This document shows positions 6,586 to 13,380 of a stretch of DNA of 20,377 bases, piece by piece. The stretch comes from Thalassobius sp050633445. GTDB lineage: Bacteria > Pseudomonadota > Alphaproteobacteria > Rhodobacterales > Rhodobacteraceae. A program made the position numbers and the translations under genes. Where the stretch lies: assembly GCA_050633445.1 (NCBI GenBank), contig JBOEGN010000056.1, forward strand, positions 1 to 20,377. Reading direction: 5' to 3'. The notes below the pieces were generated by a model. It was given only the letters and a program-made list of their open reading frames with translations, did no database searches and was not told the DNA's origin. Every line of letters begins with the position of its first letter. Position 1 is the stretch's first letter.

Positions 6586-7095
6586 AACTTCAAGCCCCCA
6601 ATCCAAAATTCTGCACCGGACCCGTCGTCGCCGGGGTTTCAGGTGATCGAATTGATCACCCAATTTGCAATCGCATCGCAGCTGTATACTGGCGCGATGG
6701 AGAAACGCCTGGCCCGTCATGGGCTGACGCTGGCTCAGCTGTCGGTGCTGTCTCACCTGGCGCGTGTCGGGCACGGCGGGCAAACCCCGCTGAGGGTCAC
6801 TCAGATCTCGCAGGCGGTTGAGGTTAACCAACCCGGTGTCACCAAAATGCTGACCAAATTCGAAGGCGCAGGCTGGGTCCGTTTCGAAAGCGCACCTTCG
6901 GATCGGCGGGCGCGCGCCGCTGTGATAACGCAGCAGGGGGTGGCGCATCTGCAAAAGGTCCGTCAGGCGCTGTTTCCTGAATTGGGGAAATTCCTGGCAG
7001 ACTGGGACGAAGCGGATCGTAAAGACATGACAGACCACCTGCGCCGCCTTGCGCGCTTCTTGGATTCGCAACGCACACTTGACGATAAACGTTAA
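6583..7095 (+). CDS. MarR-family transcriptional regulator
   Basis: The 170-residue protein has the MarR winged-helix layout. An N-terminal dimerisation helix (about 20-45) is followed by LAQLSVLSHLARV, the recognition helix in ISQAVEVNQPGVTKMLTKFEGAGWV and a wing with the hallmark SDRRARAAVITQQG. The C-terminal dimerisation helices end at 170. MarR proteins usually repress divergent genes and release DNA on binding small ligands. Two palindromes with the same half-site lie at its start. There is no Shine-Dalgarno before the ATG, and the predicted -10 would give a leaderless or very short leader; a GTG at 6643 is an alternative start. Only 37 nt separate it from fabI, so the two may be co-transcribed. 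Confidence 0.9.
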   Translation: MNFKPPIQNSAPDPSSPGFQVIELITQFAIASQLYTGAMEKRLARHGLTLAQLSVLSHLARVGHGGQTPLRVTQISQAVEVNQPGVTKMLTKFEGAGWVRFESAPSDRRARAAVITQQGVAHLQKVRQALFPELGKFLADWDEADRKDMTDHLRRLARFLDSQRTLDDKR

Positions 7096-7108
7096 AACGG
7101 CCTAGTCA
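7079..7108 (+). promoter_or_regulatory. Weak candidate promoter of fabI
   Basis: TTGACG (7079-7084), a good -35 element overlapping the 3' end of the marR gene, is followed after 18 nt by TAGTCA (7103-7108), a poor -10. It may allow fabI transcription independent of the MarR gene. Confidence 0.3.
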
Positions 7109-7132
7109 CCTGAAAGGGCAAGAGGATTTGAC

Positions 7133-7921
7133 ATGTCAGCACTAACCGGAAAACGCGGCCTGATTATGGGCGTGGCCAACGAACGTTCGATCGCATGGGG
7201 CATCGCCAAAGCCATGGCCGAAGCGGGCGCCGAATTGGCCTTTACCTATCAGGGCGACGCATTCGGAAAACGACTGGAGCCGCTGGCTGCTTCGGTTGGC
7301 TCGGACTTTATGGTCGATGTGGACGTGACCGATGATGCCTCGCTGGATGCAGCGTTTGATGGTCTGAAATCGCGCTGGGACAGCCTGGATTTCGTGGTCC
7401 ACGCAATCGCTTATTCCGACAAGAACGAGCTGACGGGCCGTTTCATCGACACCTCGCGTGACAACTTCAAACAGTCGCTGGATATCTCGTGCTACTCGCT
7501 GATCGAAGTCACACGCCGCGCCTATCCGCTATTGAAACAGAACGGTGGTACCGTCCTGACCCTGACCTATGGCGGTTCGAACCGGGTGACCCCGAACTAC
7601 AACGTCATGGGCGTGGCCAAAGCAGCGCTGGAATCGGCGACGCGCTATCTGGCCAATGATCTGGGCCCCGACGGTATCCGCGTGAACGCGATCAGCCCCG
7701 GCCCGATGAAAACTCTGGCCGGTGCGGCCATCGGTGGTGCGCGTAAGACCTATAAACACACTGACCAAAATGCACCTTTGCGTGCCAATGCAACGCTGGA
7801 TGCCGTCGGAGGCACCGCTGTCTACCTCGCGTCAGATGCGGGCGCCTGCACCACCGGCGAAATCATTCATGTTGATGGTGGGTTCCACGTGCTGGGCATG
7901 CCCCAACCCGAACACCTATAA
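7133..7921 (+). CDS. fabI: Enoyl-ACP reductase FabI
   Basis: FabI performs the last reduction of each FAS II cycle, enoyl-ACP to acyl-ACP, with NADH in the cytosol. The atypical short-chain dehydrogenase pattern is clear. An N-terminal nucleotide-binding region contains GVANERSIAWGIA (13-25). The catalytic residues are Tyr146 in LTYGGS, Tyr156 and Lys163, in the diagnostic Y-x6-K arrangement. After that come RVNAISPGPMKT and a C-terminal GEIIHVDGGF. The 262-aa length equals E. coli FabI. The Shine-Dalgarno AAGAGGA lies just upstream of the ATG. It is the target class of triclosan-type inhibitors. It follows the MarR gene by 37 nt and is separated from fabA and fabB, its usual roseobacter neighbours as I recall them. 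Confidence 0.97.
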   Translation: MSALTGKRGLIMGVANERSIAWGIAKAMAEAGAELAFTYQGDAFGKRLEPLAASVGSDFMVDVDVTDDASLDAAFDGLKSRWDSLDFVVHAIAYSDKNELTGRFIDTSRDNFKQSLDISCYSLIEVTRRAYPLLKQNGGTVLTLTYGGSNRVTPNYNVMGVAKAALESATRYLANDLGPDGIRVNAISPGPMKTLAGAAIGGARKTYKHTDQNAPLRANATLDAVGGTAVYLASDAGACTTGEIIHVDGGFHVLGMPQPEHL

Positions 7922-7962
7922 AGCGGAGCGCGCTGACGCGCGCGCTGTATGTCTCGGCCTTT

Positions 7963-8090
7963 CGGCCTCGGGCATGGGGGCTTTGCCCCCGGCGTGCTTT
8001 GCACGCCACCCCCAGGGTATTTGCACCAAGAAGAAGTGCTTTCTTCTTTTTAGAAATATCCCGGGGGTTTGGGGGCTGGCCCCCAATTTT
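7963..8090. repeat. Compound intergenic repeat with head-to-head halves and G/C hairpins
   Basis: The 178 nt between fabI and the opposing gene are filled with structure. The right half, read forward, is TTTCTTCTTTTTAG, AAATATCCCGGGGG, then GGGGGCTGGCCCCC (8071-8084). The left half is the same type of element in reverse: its reverse complement reads CTTCTTCTTGGTGCAAATA then CCCTGGGGGTGG. Related copies lie at 12769-12816 and 19908-19939. These look like members of a dispersed roseobacter intergenic repeat family that doubles as bidirectional terminators. Confidence 0.65.
7976..8007 (+). terminator. Two adjacent GC hairpins downstream of fabI
   Basis: GGGGGC-TTT-GCCCCC (7976-7990) and GGCGTGC-TTT-GCACGCC (7991-8007) are two perfect stem-loops abutting each other, both with a TTT loop. 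They lack a long U-tract but very likely mark the 3' end of the fabI transcript. Confidence 0.55.
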
Positions 8091-8099
8091 CCTGATGTT

Positions 8100-8966
8100 T
8101 TAGAACCATTGCCCGGGTTCCATCAGGCCAAGGTCCAGCAACTGACGAGAATGCCAGTCGAAGGCCACCGAATTGTGCCAGTGGAAAGTTTCGATGTCGA
8201 AGCTTGAGCCGGGATTCTGCTTCAGCGCTTTGGCGGTTCTGAACGAACAGAGGGTTGCGGTCAGGTTGTGGTGCCACGGGCAGGAATAGGTATTGTATTC
8301 CTCAAGATTGAAACTGTGATCTTCGCCAAGTTTCAGGCCGGCTTGTGCGCGGAACAGCGAAATACGGTCGATGTTGCGGCGGGATTGAGGGATGTGCTCT
8401 TCGAACCGCCAACGTAGCCCGCCAAAGAAGTCCAGTTGACGCTCTTTGGGGTGGCCGGTCTGGGGGTCTTTGCGGGCCAGGGCATAATAGCCGGTTTTGT
8501 CCATGAAGGCTTGGTCCAGGTCCACAGCATTCGGAGAGGCGTGCAGATCTTTGGCATAGAGATCCACCACATAGGTCAGCATTCCGTCGCGCCGCTCTTC
8601 TGTGTGGAAGGCGAGCATTTCGTCGATGCTGCGGTGCTCACAAAAGGGAAAGAACAGATATTCGGTGTTGTAGCAGTAGAACATCCATTGACCGGCCGCA
8701 GCGGGGATAAGTGCATTCACGGCGGCTGTGGTCGCTTTGGCACCCAGGGGCTCGTGATCAATGCGGGTGACCTGCTCGGCGACGTCTTGGGCCAGCGCAA
8801 AGGCCGCGGGCATCAATGCGATCACCGAGGCAAAGCCGCAATCCAGGTGATGGCGCAGGGTCGTTGCGATTTCGACCTCGTCCTCGCAGAAAATCAGCGC
8901 GATTGGCCCTTTGGCCAGTACATCGCGCCCGTTTTTCAGGAAATCCTCAAGCCCCGAATACTGCAT
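8100..8966 (-). CDS. Glycosyltransferase family 2-like protein
   Basis: The 288-residue product resembles the roseobacter proteins annotated as family 2 glycosyltransferases. It begins with GPIALIFCEDEVEIATTLRHHLDCGF, as in the first strand and helix of a GT-A fold. It contains WMFYCYNTEYLFFPF, where a family-typical acidic motif would be expected, and a later block with the SCPWHHNLTATLC and WHNSVAFDWHSR segments rich in His and Trp. No membrane helix or signal peptide is visible, so it is probably cytosolic. The sugar donor and acceptor are unknown, and a canonical DxD cannot be assigned with certainty. I chose the ATG at 8964-8966, preceded by ACGGAAAAAC; the frame extends further upstream, but only across the miaB promoter. 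Confidence 0.7.
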   Translation of the reverse strand: MQYSGLEDFLKNGRDVLAKGPIALIFCEDEVEIATTLRHHLDCGFASVIALMPAAFALAQDVAEQVTRIDHEPLGAKATTAAVNALIPAAAGQWMFYCYNTEYLFFPFCEHRSIDEMLAFHTEERRDGMLTYVVDLYAKDLHASPNAVDLDQAFMDKTGYYALARKDPQTGHPKERQLDFFGGLRWRFEEHIPQSRRNIDRISLFRAQAGLKLGEDHSFNLEEYNTYSCPWHHNLTATLCSFRTAKALKQNPGSSFDIETFHWHNSVAFDWHSRQLLDLGLMEPGQWF

Positions 8967-9017
8967 GTTTTTCCGTTCTGTTGTTTTGTTGCAGAGACTC
9001 CCTGAAATCCCACTGCA

Positions 9018-9045
9018 TTGCAAGGCGTGCTGAGTGTGGTATAGC
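9018..9045 (+). promoter_or_regulatory. Sigma70-like promoter of miaB
   Basis: TTGCAA (9018-9023) and TATAGC (9040-9045) are separated by 16 nt. The predicted start near 9052 lies upstream of the miaB Shine-Dalgarno (GGGGA, 9069-9073). It also rules out a longer miaB start at 9034. Confidence 0.55.
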
Positions 9046-9081
9046 CCAGCTCTTGAAAAAGCGTGCACGGGGACCTGGGCG

Positions 9082-10407
9082 ATGAGCGACGTCAAGAAAC
9101 TCTATATTAAGACCTATGGCTGTCAGATGAATGTCTATGACAGCGAGCGTATGGCCGAGGTCATGGGCGGTGAAGGCTATGTCGAGACCAAAACACCCGA
9201 AGACGCGGACATGATCCTGCTGAACACTTGCCACATCCGCGAAAAGGCGGCTGAAAAGGTCTATTCGGAATTGGGCCGTTTCAAGCCGCTGAAAGCCGCC
9301 AAGCCGGATCTGAAAATCGGTGTGGCGGGCTGTGTCGCGCAGGCTGAGGGCGAAGAAATCATGCTGCGCCAGCCGATGGTCGATCTGGTGGTGGGGCCGC
9401 AATCCTATCACCGTCTGCCCGCGATGGAGGCGAAAGTCGATGCCGGTGAAAAGGCCCTGGACACGGATTTCCCCGAGGAAGACAAGTTCGAAAAGCTGAA
9501 GAACCGCCCCAAGGCGCAGCGCGGCCCGACCGCGTTTTTGACCGTTCAGGAAGGCTGTGACAAGTTCTGCGCCTTCTGCGTGGTGCCTTACACGCGCGGG
9601 GCCGAGGTCAGTCGCCCGGTGGACCGCATCCTGACCGAGGCGCGTGATTTGGTCGAACGCGGTGTGCGCGAGATCACCATGCTGGGCCAGAACGTGAATG
9701 CCTATCACGGCGCCGGGCCGGATGGTGATTGGTCCTTGGCCAAGCTGATCTGGGCTCTGAATGACATCGACGGGCTGGAGCGTATCCGTTTCACCACCAG
9801 CCACCCCAATGACATGGACGACGCGCTGATCGCGGCTCATGGCGAGTGTGAAAAACTGATGCCCTATCTGCACTTGCCGGTGCAATCAGGCAGCAACAAG
9901 ATCCTGAAACGGATGAACCGCAGCCACACCGCTGAAAGCTATCTGAAGCTGATCGAGCGCATCCGCGAGGCCCGCCCAGACATCCTGATGTCGGGCGATT
10001 TCATTGTCGGCTTTCCCGAAGAAACCGAGCAGGATTTTCAGGACACGATGGAGCTGATCCGGCAGGTGAACTATGGGCAGGCGTTCAGCTTTAAATACTC
10101 GACCCGTCCGGGCACCCCAGCGGCCGAGCGCGCTCAGGTAGATGATGCCGAGGCCAGTGATCGCCTGAAACGCTTGCAGGCCTTGATCACCGACCAGCAA
10201 CGCGCCGTGCAGGACAGCATGGTTGGCCGCGAGGTGCAGGTTTTGTTCGAAAAACCGGGTCGGCTGGAGGGTCAGATGATGGGCAAGTCCGAATATCTGC
10301 ATGCGGTCCACGTCGCCAATGCCCAGACCCAACGCGGTGACCTCGCCAAAGTTCGGATTGTCAGCAGCGGGCCGAATTCGCTGGCTGGCGAGATCATTCA
10401 GGGCTGA
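9082..10407 (+). CDS. miaB: tRNA-2-methylthio-N6-dimethylallyladenosine synthase MiaB
   Basis: MiaB is a radical-SAM methylthiotransferase that converts i6A37 to ms2i6A37 in tRNAs reading UNN codons. All three parts are present. The N-terminal UPF0004 domain carries cluster cysteines Cys14 (TYGCQMN), Cys50 (LLNTCHIRE) and Cys84 (VAGCVAQAEG). The radical-SAM CxxxCxxC is Cys159, Cys163 and Cys166 (GCDKFCAFCVVPYTRG). A C-terminal TRAM domain (about 375-440) supports tRNA binding. The length, 441 aa, is normal for the family. The start at 9082 has GGGGA at 8-nt spacing. It consumes two SAM per reaction, linking it to metK further downstream. Overlapping long open frames on the opposite strand are shadows. 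Confidence 0.97.
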   Translation: MSDVKKLYIKTYGCQMNVYDSERMAEVMGGEGYVETKTPEDADMILLNTCHIREKAAEKVYSELGRFKPLKAAKPDLKIGVAGCVAQAEGEEIMLRQPMVDLVVGPQSYHRLPAMEAKVDAGEKALDTDFPEEDKFEKLKNRPKAQRGPTAFLTVQEGCDKFCAFCVVPYTRGAEVSRPVDRILTEARDLVERGVREITMLGQNVNAYHGAGPDGDWSLAKLIWALNDIDGLERIRFTTSHPNDMDDALIAAHGECEKLMPYLHLPVQSGSNKILKRMNRSHTAESYLKLIERIREARPDILMSGDFIVGFPEETEQDFQDTMELIRQVNYGQAFSFKYSTRPGTPAAERAQVDDAEASDRLKRLQALITDQQRAVQDSMVGREVQVLFEKPGRLEGQMMGKSEYLHAVHVANAQTQRGDLAKVRIVSSGPNSLAGEIIQG

Positions 10408-10468
10408 TCAGACCGGGGTTTGACGGCCAGACAGGCGGGTCCATCCAGGATCAGACCGCAAAGTTACG

Positions 10469-10486
10469 CAGGGCTGCTCAGCCCTG
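10469..10486 (+). terminator. Hairpin downstream of miaB
   Basis: CAGGGCTG (10469-10476) and CAGCCCTG (10479-10486) form a perfect inverted repeat, effectively a 7-bp stem with a 4-nt loop. It lies 61 nt after the miaB stop and is followed by TGAAATTT, only a weak T-tract. It is the only terminator candidate in this 283-nt gap. Confidence 0.5.
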
Positions 10487-10543
10487 TGAAATTTCCGTTT
10501 CATGAACATCTGGCCAGCATATCTAGTATTGTTTCCGAATTTG

Positions 10544-10558
10544 ACCCCATTATGGGGT
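10544..10558. promoter_or_regulatory. 15-bp operator-like palindrome upstream of the OmpA-domain gene
   Basis: ACCCCAT-T-ATGGGGT is a perfect palindrome with a single central base, too tight to be an RNA hairpin and typical of a homodimer binding site. It lies about 133 nt before the OmpA-domain start, in the long gap 10408-10690. That gap otherwise shows only the miaB hairpin and an AT-rich promoter-like stretch. The binding protein is unknown. Confidence 0.45.
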
Positions 10559-10690
10559 TGAAATCCCTTCACAACTTGCACTTCTCTGTTAAACTGCGGT
10601 CACAAGTTTATGTCGGGGCCGGTATTTCCCTCCTTTTTGGATCAACGAGTATCGTGCCTCTCTGGGGAATTTAGGTAAAGGACAGGGGCT

Positions 10691-11260
10691 GTGGTGAATT
10701 TTCTTTCTAACACGCTTCGTTTGGCCGTCGCTGGCGCATTAGCAGCGGGGTTGGCGGTCGCCAGCACCGGCGCGGCACAGGCTCAACAGCGTACAGTGGT
10801 GGGTGAGCGATATGTTCCCACTATCTGGATCGATCCCGATGGGTGCGAACACTGGGTTATGGATGACGGCGCCGAGGGGTATATGACTCCGCATGTGAAC
10901 CGTCAGGGCATTCCCGTTTGTCACCCGGTCAACGTGTGCGGTGTGATGAACTCGGATCAGTTGTTCGCAACGGACAGCTATCGCATCAATTCGAGCGGAC
11001 GCACGGCGTTGAAGAACTTCTTCGGTAAGTCTTCGGCGCGGGCCTATATCATTGCTGGCCACACGGACAGCCGGGCCTCGGATGCCTATAACATGCGGCT
11101 AAGCTATAACCGCGCCAACTCGGTCGCGCGGGTTGCCGCCGGTATTGGCGCTAAGATTGTCGACGTGCGTGGCTATGGCGAGCGGATGCCCAAGGTGCCC
11201 AACACCTCGGCCGCGAACATGCAACAGAATCGCCGCGTCGAAATCATCTGCGTACAGTGA
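10691..11260 (+). CDS. Periplasmic/outer-membrane OmpA-domain protein with an N-terminal W-D-P-G-C-x-H-W module
   Basis: The 189-residue product has a signal peptide: a hydrophobic core around 10-28, with probable cleavage after AQA at 31. A small domain at 45-77 contains IWIDPDGCEHWVMDDG and ends in GIPVC. The C-terminal OmpA-like peptidoglycan-binding domain (about 85-189) shows HTDSRASDAYNMRLSYNRA (124-142), GYGERMP and NRRVEI (180-185). There is no beta-barrel, so it is probably anchored by peptidoglycan binding or partner contacts. The start is a GTG GTG pair; AAAGGA at 10677-10682 fits the first (8 nt) or the second (11 nt). The next gene encodes a lipoprotein with the same small module, so they probably form a two-gene envelope unit. 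Confidence 0.88.
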   Translation: MVNFLSNTLRLAVAGALAAGLAVASTGAAQAQQRTVVGERYVPTIWIDPDGCEHWVMDDGAEGYMTPHVNRQGIPVCHPVNVCGVMNSDQLFATDSYRINSSGRTALKNFFGKSSARAYIIAGHTDSRASDAYNMRLSYNRANSVARVAAGIGAKIVDVRGYGERMPKVPNTSAANMQQNRRVEIICVQ

Positions 11261-11282
11261 TCGAGCGAGGGAGTATCCAAAG

Positions 11283-11603
11283 ATGAAACCGATCAAGATC
11301 GCCACTGCGCTATTGCTGGTCGCCTCGGTGTCCGCTTGTGGCACCACCTATGGCGGGCATTCGCCGGTTGGCCGGGATAAGACCCGCGACCGTGGCACCG
11401 ATGCAAAACACCTGAGCCAGCTGAAAGCCGGTATCTGGGTTGATCCCAATGGCTGTGACCACTGGATTATTGATGACGGGGTCGAGGGCTATCTCTCTGC
11501 CCGGCTTGACAAATATGGCAAGCCCGTCTGTTCCGGTGCTGCCCCTCCGGGTGTTGCAACTGGTCCCTTCAAGAAGGGCACGTTCATCGCCGATCCTTTG
11601 TGA
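11283..11603 (+). CDS. Small lipoprotein sharing the module of the preceding OmpA-domain protein
   Basis: The 106-residue protein begins with a lipoprotein signal (MKPIKIATALLLVASVSAC); the lipobox VSAC makes Cys19 the acylated residue. After a charged linker, residues 51-83 repeat the module of the preceding protein: IWVDPNGCDHWIIDDG, EGY and GKPVC, aligned without gaps. It lacks the OmpA domain and ends with a short Gly/Pro/Lys tail. The start has GAGGGAG about 10 nt upstream, and the gene follows the OmpA-domain stop by 22 nt, so the pair is an operon closed by the terminator at 11631. The function is unknown; a partner or decoy of the neighbour in the envelope is inference. Lnt, encoded downstream, would complete its acylation. 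Confidence 0.85.
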   Translation: MKPIKIATALLLVASVSACGTTYGGHSPVGRDKTRDRGTDAKHLSQLKAGIWVDPNGCDHWIIDDGVEGYLSARLDKYGKPVCSGAAPPGVATGPFKKGTFIADPL

Positions 11604-11630
11604 TCCGCGCCGAACATCAAATGCTTATCG

Positions 11631-11664
11631 AAAGGGCCGTCGGAACATTCCGGCGGCCTTTTTT
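11631..11664 (+). terminator. Intrinsic terminator of the OmpA-domain/lipoprotein operon
   Basis: A 14-bp stem (11631-11644 with 11649-11662, including two G-U pairs) has a 4-nt loop and ends in a T6 run. It lies 28 nt after the lipoprotein stop and separates this pair from phoH. Confidence 0.9.
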
Positions 11665-11755
11665 GTCGCGATTTCGTGACAATCGCACACTACCGCTTGC
11701 GGAATGGCGTGCAACTTGCCACCATATCTGTACGGATTAGCCAAAGGAGATCTGA

Positions 11756-12766
11756 TTGGCCACCAGCGTTCTGACACCGCCCACCGATCCCGCCGCCCTG
11801 ATCGAGACGCAGCTGGAATTTCCCGACAATCGATTGATGATCGATCTGTGCGGAGAGTATGATCGCAATCTGGCGCAGGTAGAACAAAAGCTATCGGTTC
11901 AGATCATCCGGCGTGGCAATCAGCTGATCATCCATGGTGAAGAGGCCGGTGTCGCCGAAGCAGTCGAGGTGCTCGAGGCGCTATACGAACGGCTCGAGGC
12001 TGGGCGCGATGTCGAACACGGAGACATCGACCGCGAGCTTCGCATGCACGGATCCGAGGACGGCACCGGTGCCCGCGATGGCGATCAGTTGGAAATGTTC
12101 AAGGGCGGCAAGGTCGAAATCAAGACCCGCAAAAAACTGGTCGAACCACGCACCGACGCGCAGAAAGCCTATGTCCAAAGCCTGTTCGCCCATGAACTGG
12201 CCTTCGGCATCGGCCCAGCAGGCACCGGCAAAACCTATCTGGCCGTCGCTGTTGGCGTCTCGATGTTCCTCAATGGTGACGTTGACCGGATCATCCTGTC
12301 CCGCCCCGCCGTCGAAGCAGGTGAAAAACTCGGTTACCTGCCCGGCGATATGAAGGACAAAGTCGACCCCTATATGCAGCCGCTTTACGATGCGCTGAAC
12401 GACTTCCTTCCGGGCAAACAAACCGCTAAATTGATTGAGGAAAAACGCATCGAGATCGCCCCCCTGGCTTTCATGCGCGGCCGCACCCTGGCCAACGCCT
12501 TCGTGGTGCTGGACGAGGCGCAGAACGCCACCTCGATGCAGATGAAAATGTTCCTGACCCGCCTTGGCGAAGGCTCCCGCATGGTCATCACCGGCGACCG
12601 CAGTCAGGTCGACCTGCCGCGCGGCGTCTCCTCGGGGCTGCACGATGCCGAAAGGCTGCTGAATCACATCCCGAACATAAGCTTCAACTACTTCACCTCC
12701 AAAGACGTGGTCCGCCACCCTCTTGTGGCTGCCATCATCGAAGCGTATGAGGCCGACGAAGCCTGA
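11756..12766 (+). CDS. phoH: PhoH-like ATPase (YbeZ)
   Basis: The 336-residue protein is a PhoH/YbeZ family P-loop ATPase, thought to act with YbeY in RNA and ribosome quality control in the cytosol. Residues 20-85 form the KH-like N-terminal region seen in the long PhoH forms. The ATPase core has Walker A GPAGTGKT (152-159), Walker B VVLDEAQN (249-256) and the downstream TGDRSQVDLP motif. Translation most likely starts at TTG 11756, since AAAGGAG (11743-11749) lies 6 nt upstream and no ATG is suitably placed. It is first in the phoH-ybeY-corC-lnt order, which is conserved as ybeZ-ybeY-ybeX-lnt across Proteobacteria. A repeat-derived hairpin separates it from ybeY. Confidence 0.96.
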   Translation: MATSVLTPPTDPAALIETQLEFPDNRLMIDLCGEYDRNLAQVEQKLSVQIIRRGNQLIIHGEEAGVAEAVEVLEALYERLEAGRDVEHGDIDRELRMHGSEDGTGARDGDQLEMFKGGKVEIKTRKKLVEPRTDAQKAYVQSLFAHELAFGIGPAGTGKTYLAVAVGVSMFLNGDVDRIILSRPAVEAGEKLGYLPGDMKDKVDPYMQPLYDALNDFLPGKQTAKLIEEKRIEIAPLAFMRGRTLANAFVVLDEAQNATSMQMKMFLTRLGEGSRMVITGDRSQVDLPRGVSSGLHDAERLLNHIPNISFNYFTSKDVVRHPLVAAIIEAYEADEA

Positions 12767-12768
12767 TC

Positions 12769-12816
12769 CTTTCTTTGCTCGGAAAATACTCCGGGGGTGT
12801 GGGGGCTGGCCCCCAC
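12769..12816 (+). repeat. Intergenic repeat copy with GTGGGGGC hairpin between phoH and ybeY
   Basis: The stretch reads CCTTTCTTTGCTCGG, then AAAATACTCCGGGGG, then a perfect 8-bp stem GTGGGGGC-TG-GCCCCCAC (12799-12816). It matches the right half of the element at 8039-8085 in order and spacing. It occupies nearly all of the 63-nt phoH-ybeY gap and may attenuate transcription into ybeY. Confidence 0.7.
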
Positions 12817-12829
12817 GCGGCGGTGAAAT

Positions 12830-13336
12830 ATGTTAACCGATACCATTCTCGATGACGACCGCTGGACTGCGGCCAATCTGACCCAGATTGCGGAAACGGC
12901 GGCGCGGGCCACCCTTATGCACCTTGGTCTTGATCCTGACCAGTTCGAGATCGCGATTCTCGCCTGTGACGATGCGCATATCGCTACACTGAACGCGGAT
13001 TTTCGGGGCAAACCGACGCCAACAAATGTGTTGTCCTGGCCCTCCGAAGACCGGTCCGTCGATCTTGATGGCGCTGCGCCCGCCCTGCCGATGTGCGCGA
13101 TTCCTAGTATGGCCGAAGAATTGGGCGACATCGCGATTGCCTGGGAAACATGCCTGCGTGAGGCTCATGAGGCCGACAAGGCGTTGTCGGATCATTTGAC
13201 GCATCTGATCGTTCACGCAACCTTGCATTTGTTGGGTTACGACCACATCCGTGACAAGGATGCCACGTTGATGGAAGCGATCGAGACTGAAATACTTGGC
13301 AAAATGGGTATATCTGACCCATATTCAGAATATTAA
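12830..13336 (+). CDS. ybeY: Endoribonuclease / rRNA maturation factor YbeY
   Basis: YbeY is a zinc-dependent endoribonuclease needed for 16S rRNA 3'-end maturation and 70S ribosome quality control. The family signature H-x3-H-x5-H is intact: His129, His133 and His139 in HATLHLLGYDH. Upstream is the conserved NADFRGKPTPTNVLSWP block (55-71), and GDIAIAWET (99-107) fits the strand before the active site. The 168-aa length is normal. The Shine-Dalgarno is weak (CGGTGA), consistent with low expression or dependence on upstream translation. It lies between phoH and corC, with 44 nt to corC, and a 13-bp palindrome (ATATTC-A-GAATAT, 13321-13333) covers its last codons. Confidence 0.96.
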   Translation: MLTDTILDDDRWTAANLTQIAETAARATLMHLGLDPDQFEIAILACDDAHIATLNADFRGKPTPTNVLSWPSEDRSVDLDGAAPALPMCAIPSMAEELGDIAIAWETCLREAHEADKALSDHLTHLIVHATLHLLGYDHIRDKDATLMEAIETEILGKMGISDPYSEY

Positions 13337-13380
13337 GCGGCCATTGATTATGTATTGGTCCGCATCATTGGAAAGGTAAA

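Noticed and set aside
8947..9885. 312-codon minus-strand open frame opposite miaB
   Set aside because: The product is rich in His, Gln and Arg as expected for antisense of GC-rich coding DNA, and it covers the miaB radical-SAM region and promoter. No family match is visible.
10420..10674. Small 84-codon frame between miaB and the OmpA-domain gene
   Set aside because: No ribosome site or family resemblance. It covers a terminator-like hairpin and a 15-bp palindrome, which fits an untranslated regulatory region better.
13321..13333. 13-bp palindrome ATATTC-A-GAATAT at the end of ybeY, considered as a corC operator
   Set aside because: It lies in the last ybeY codons (YSEY) and no promoter can be placed convincingly next to it; kept only as a note in the ybeY entry.
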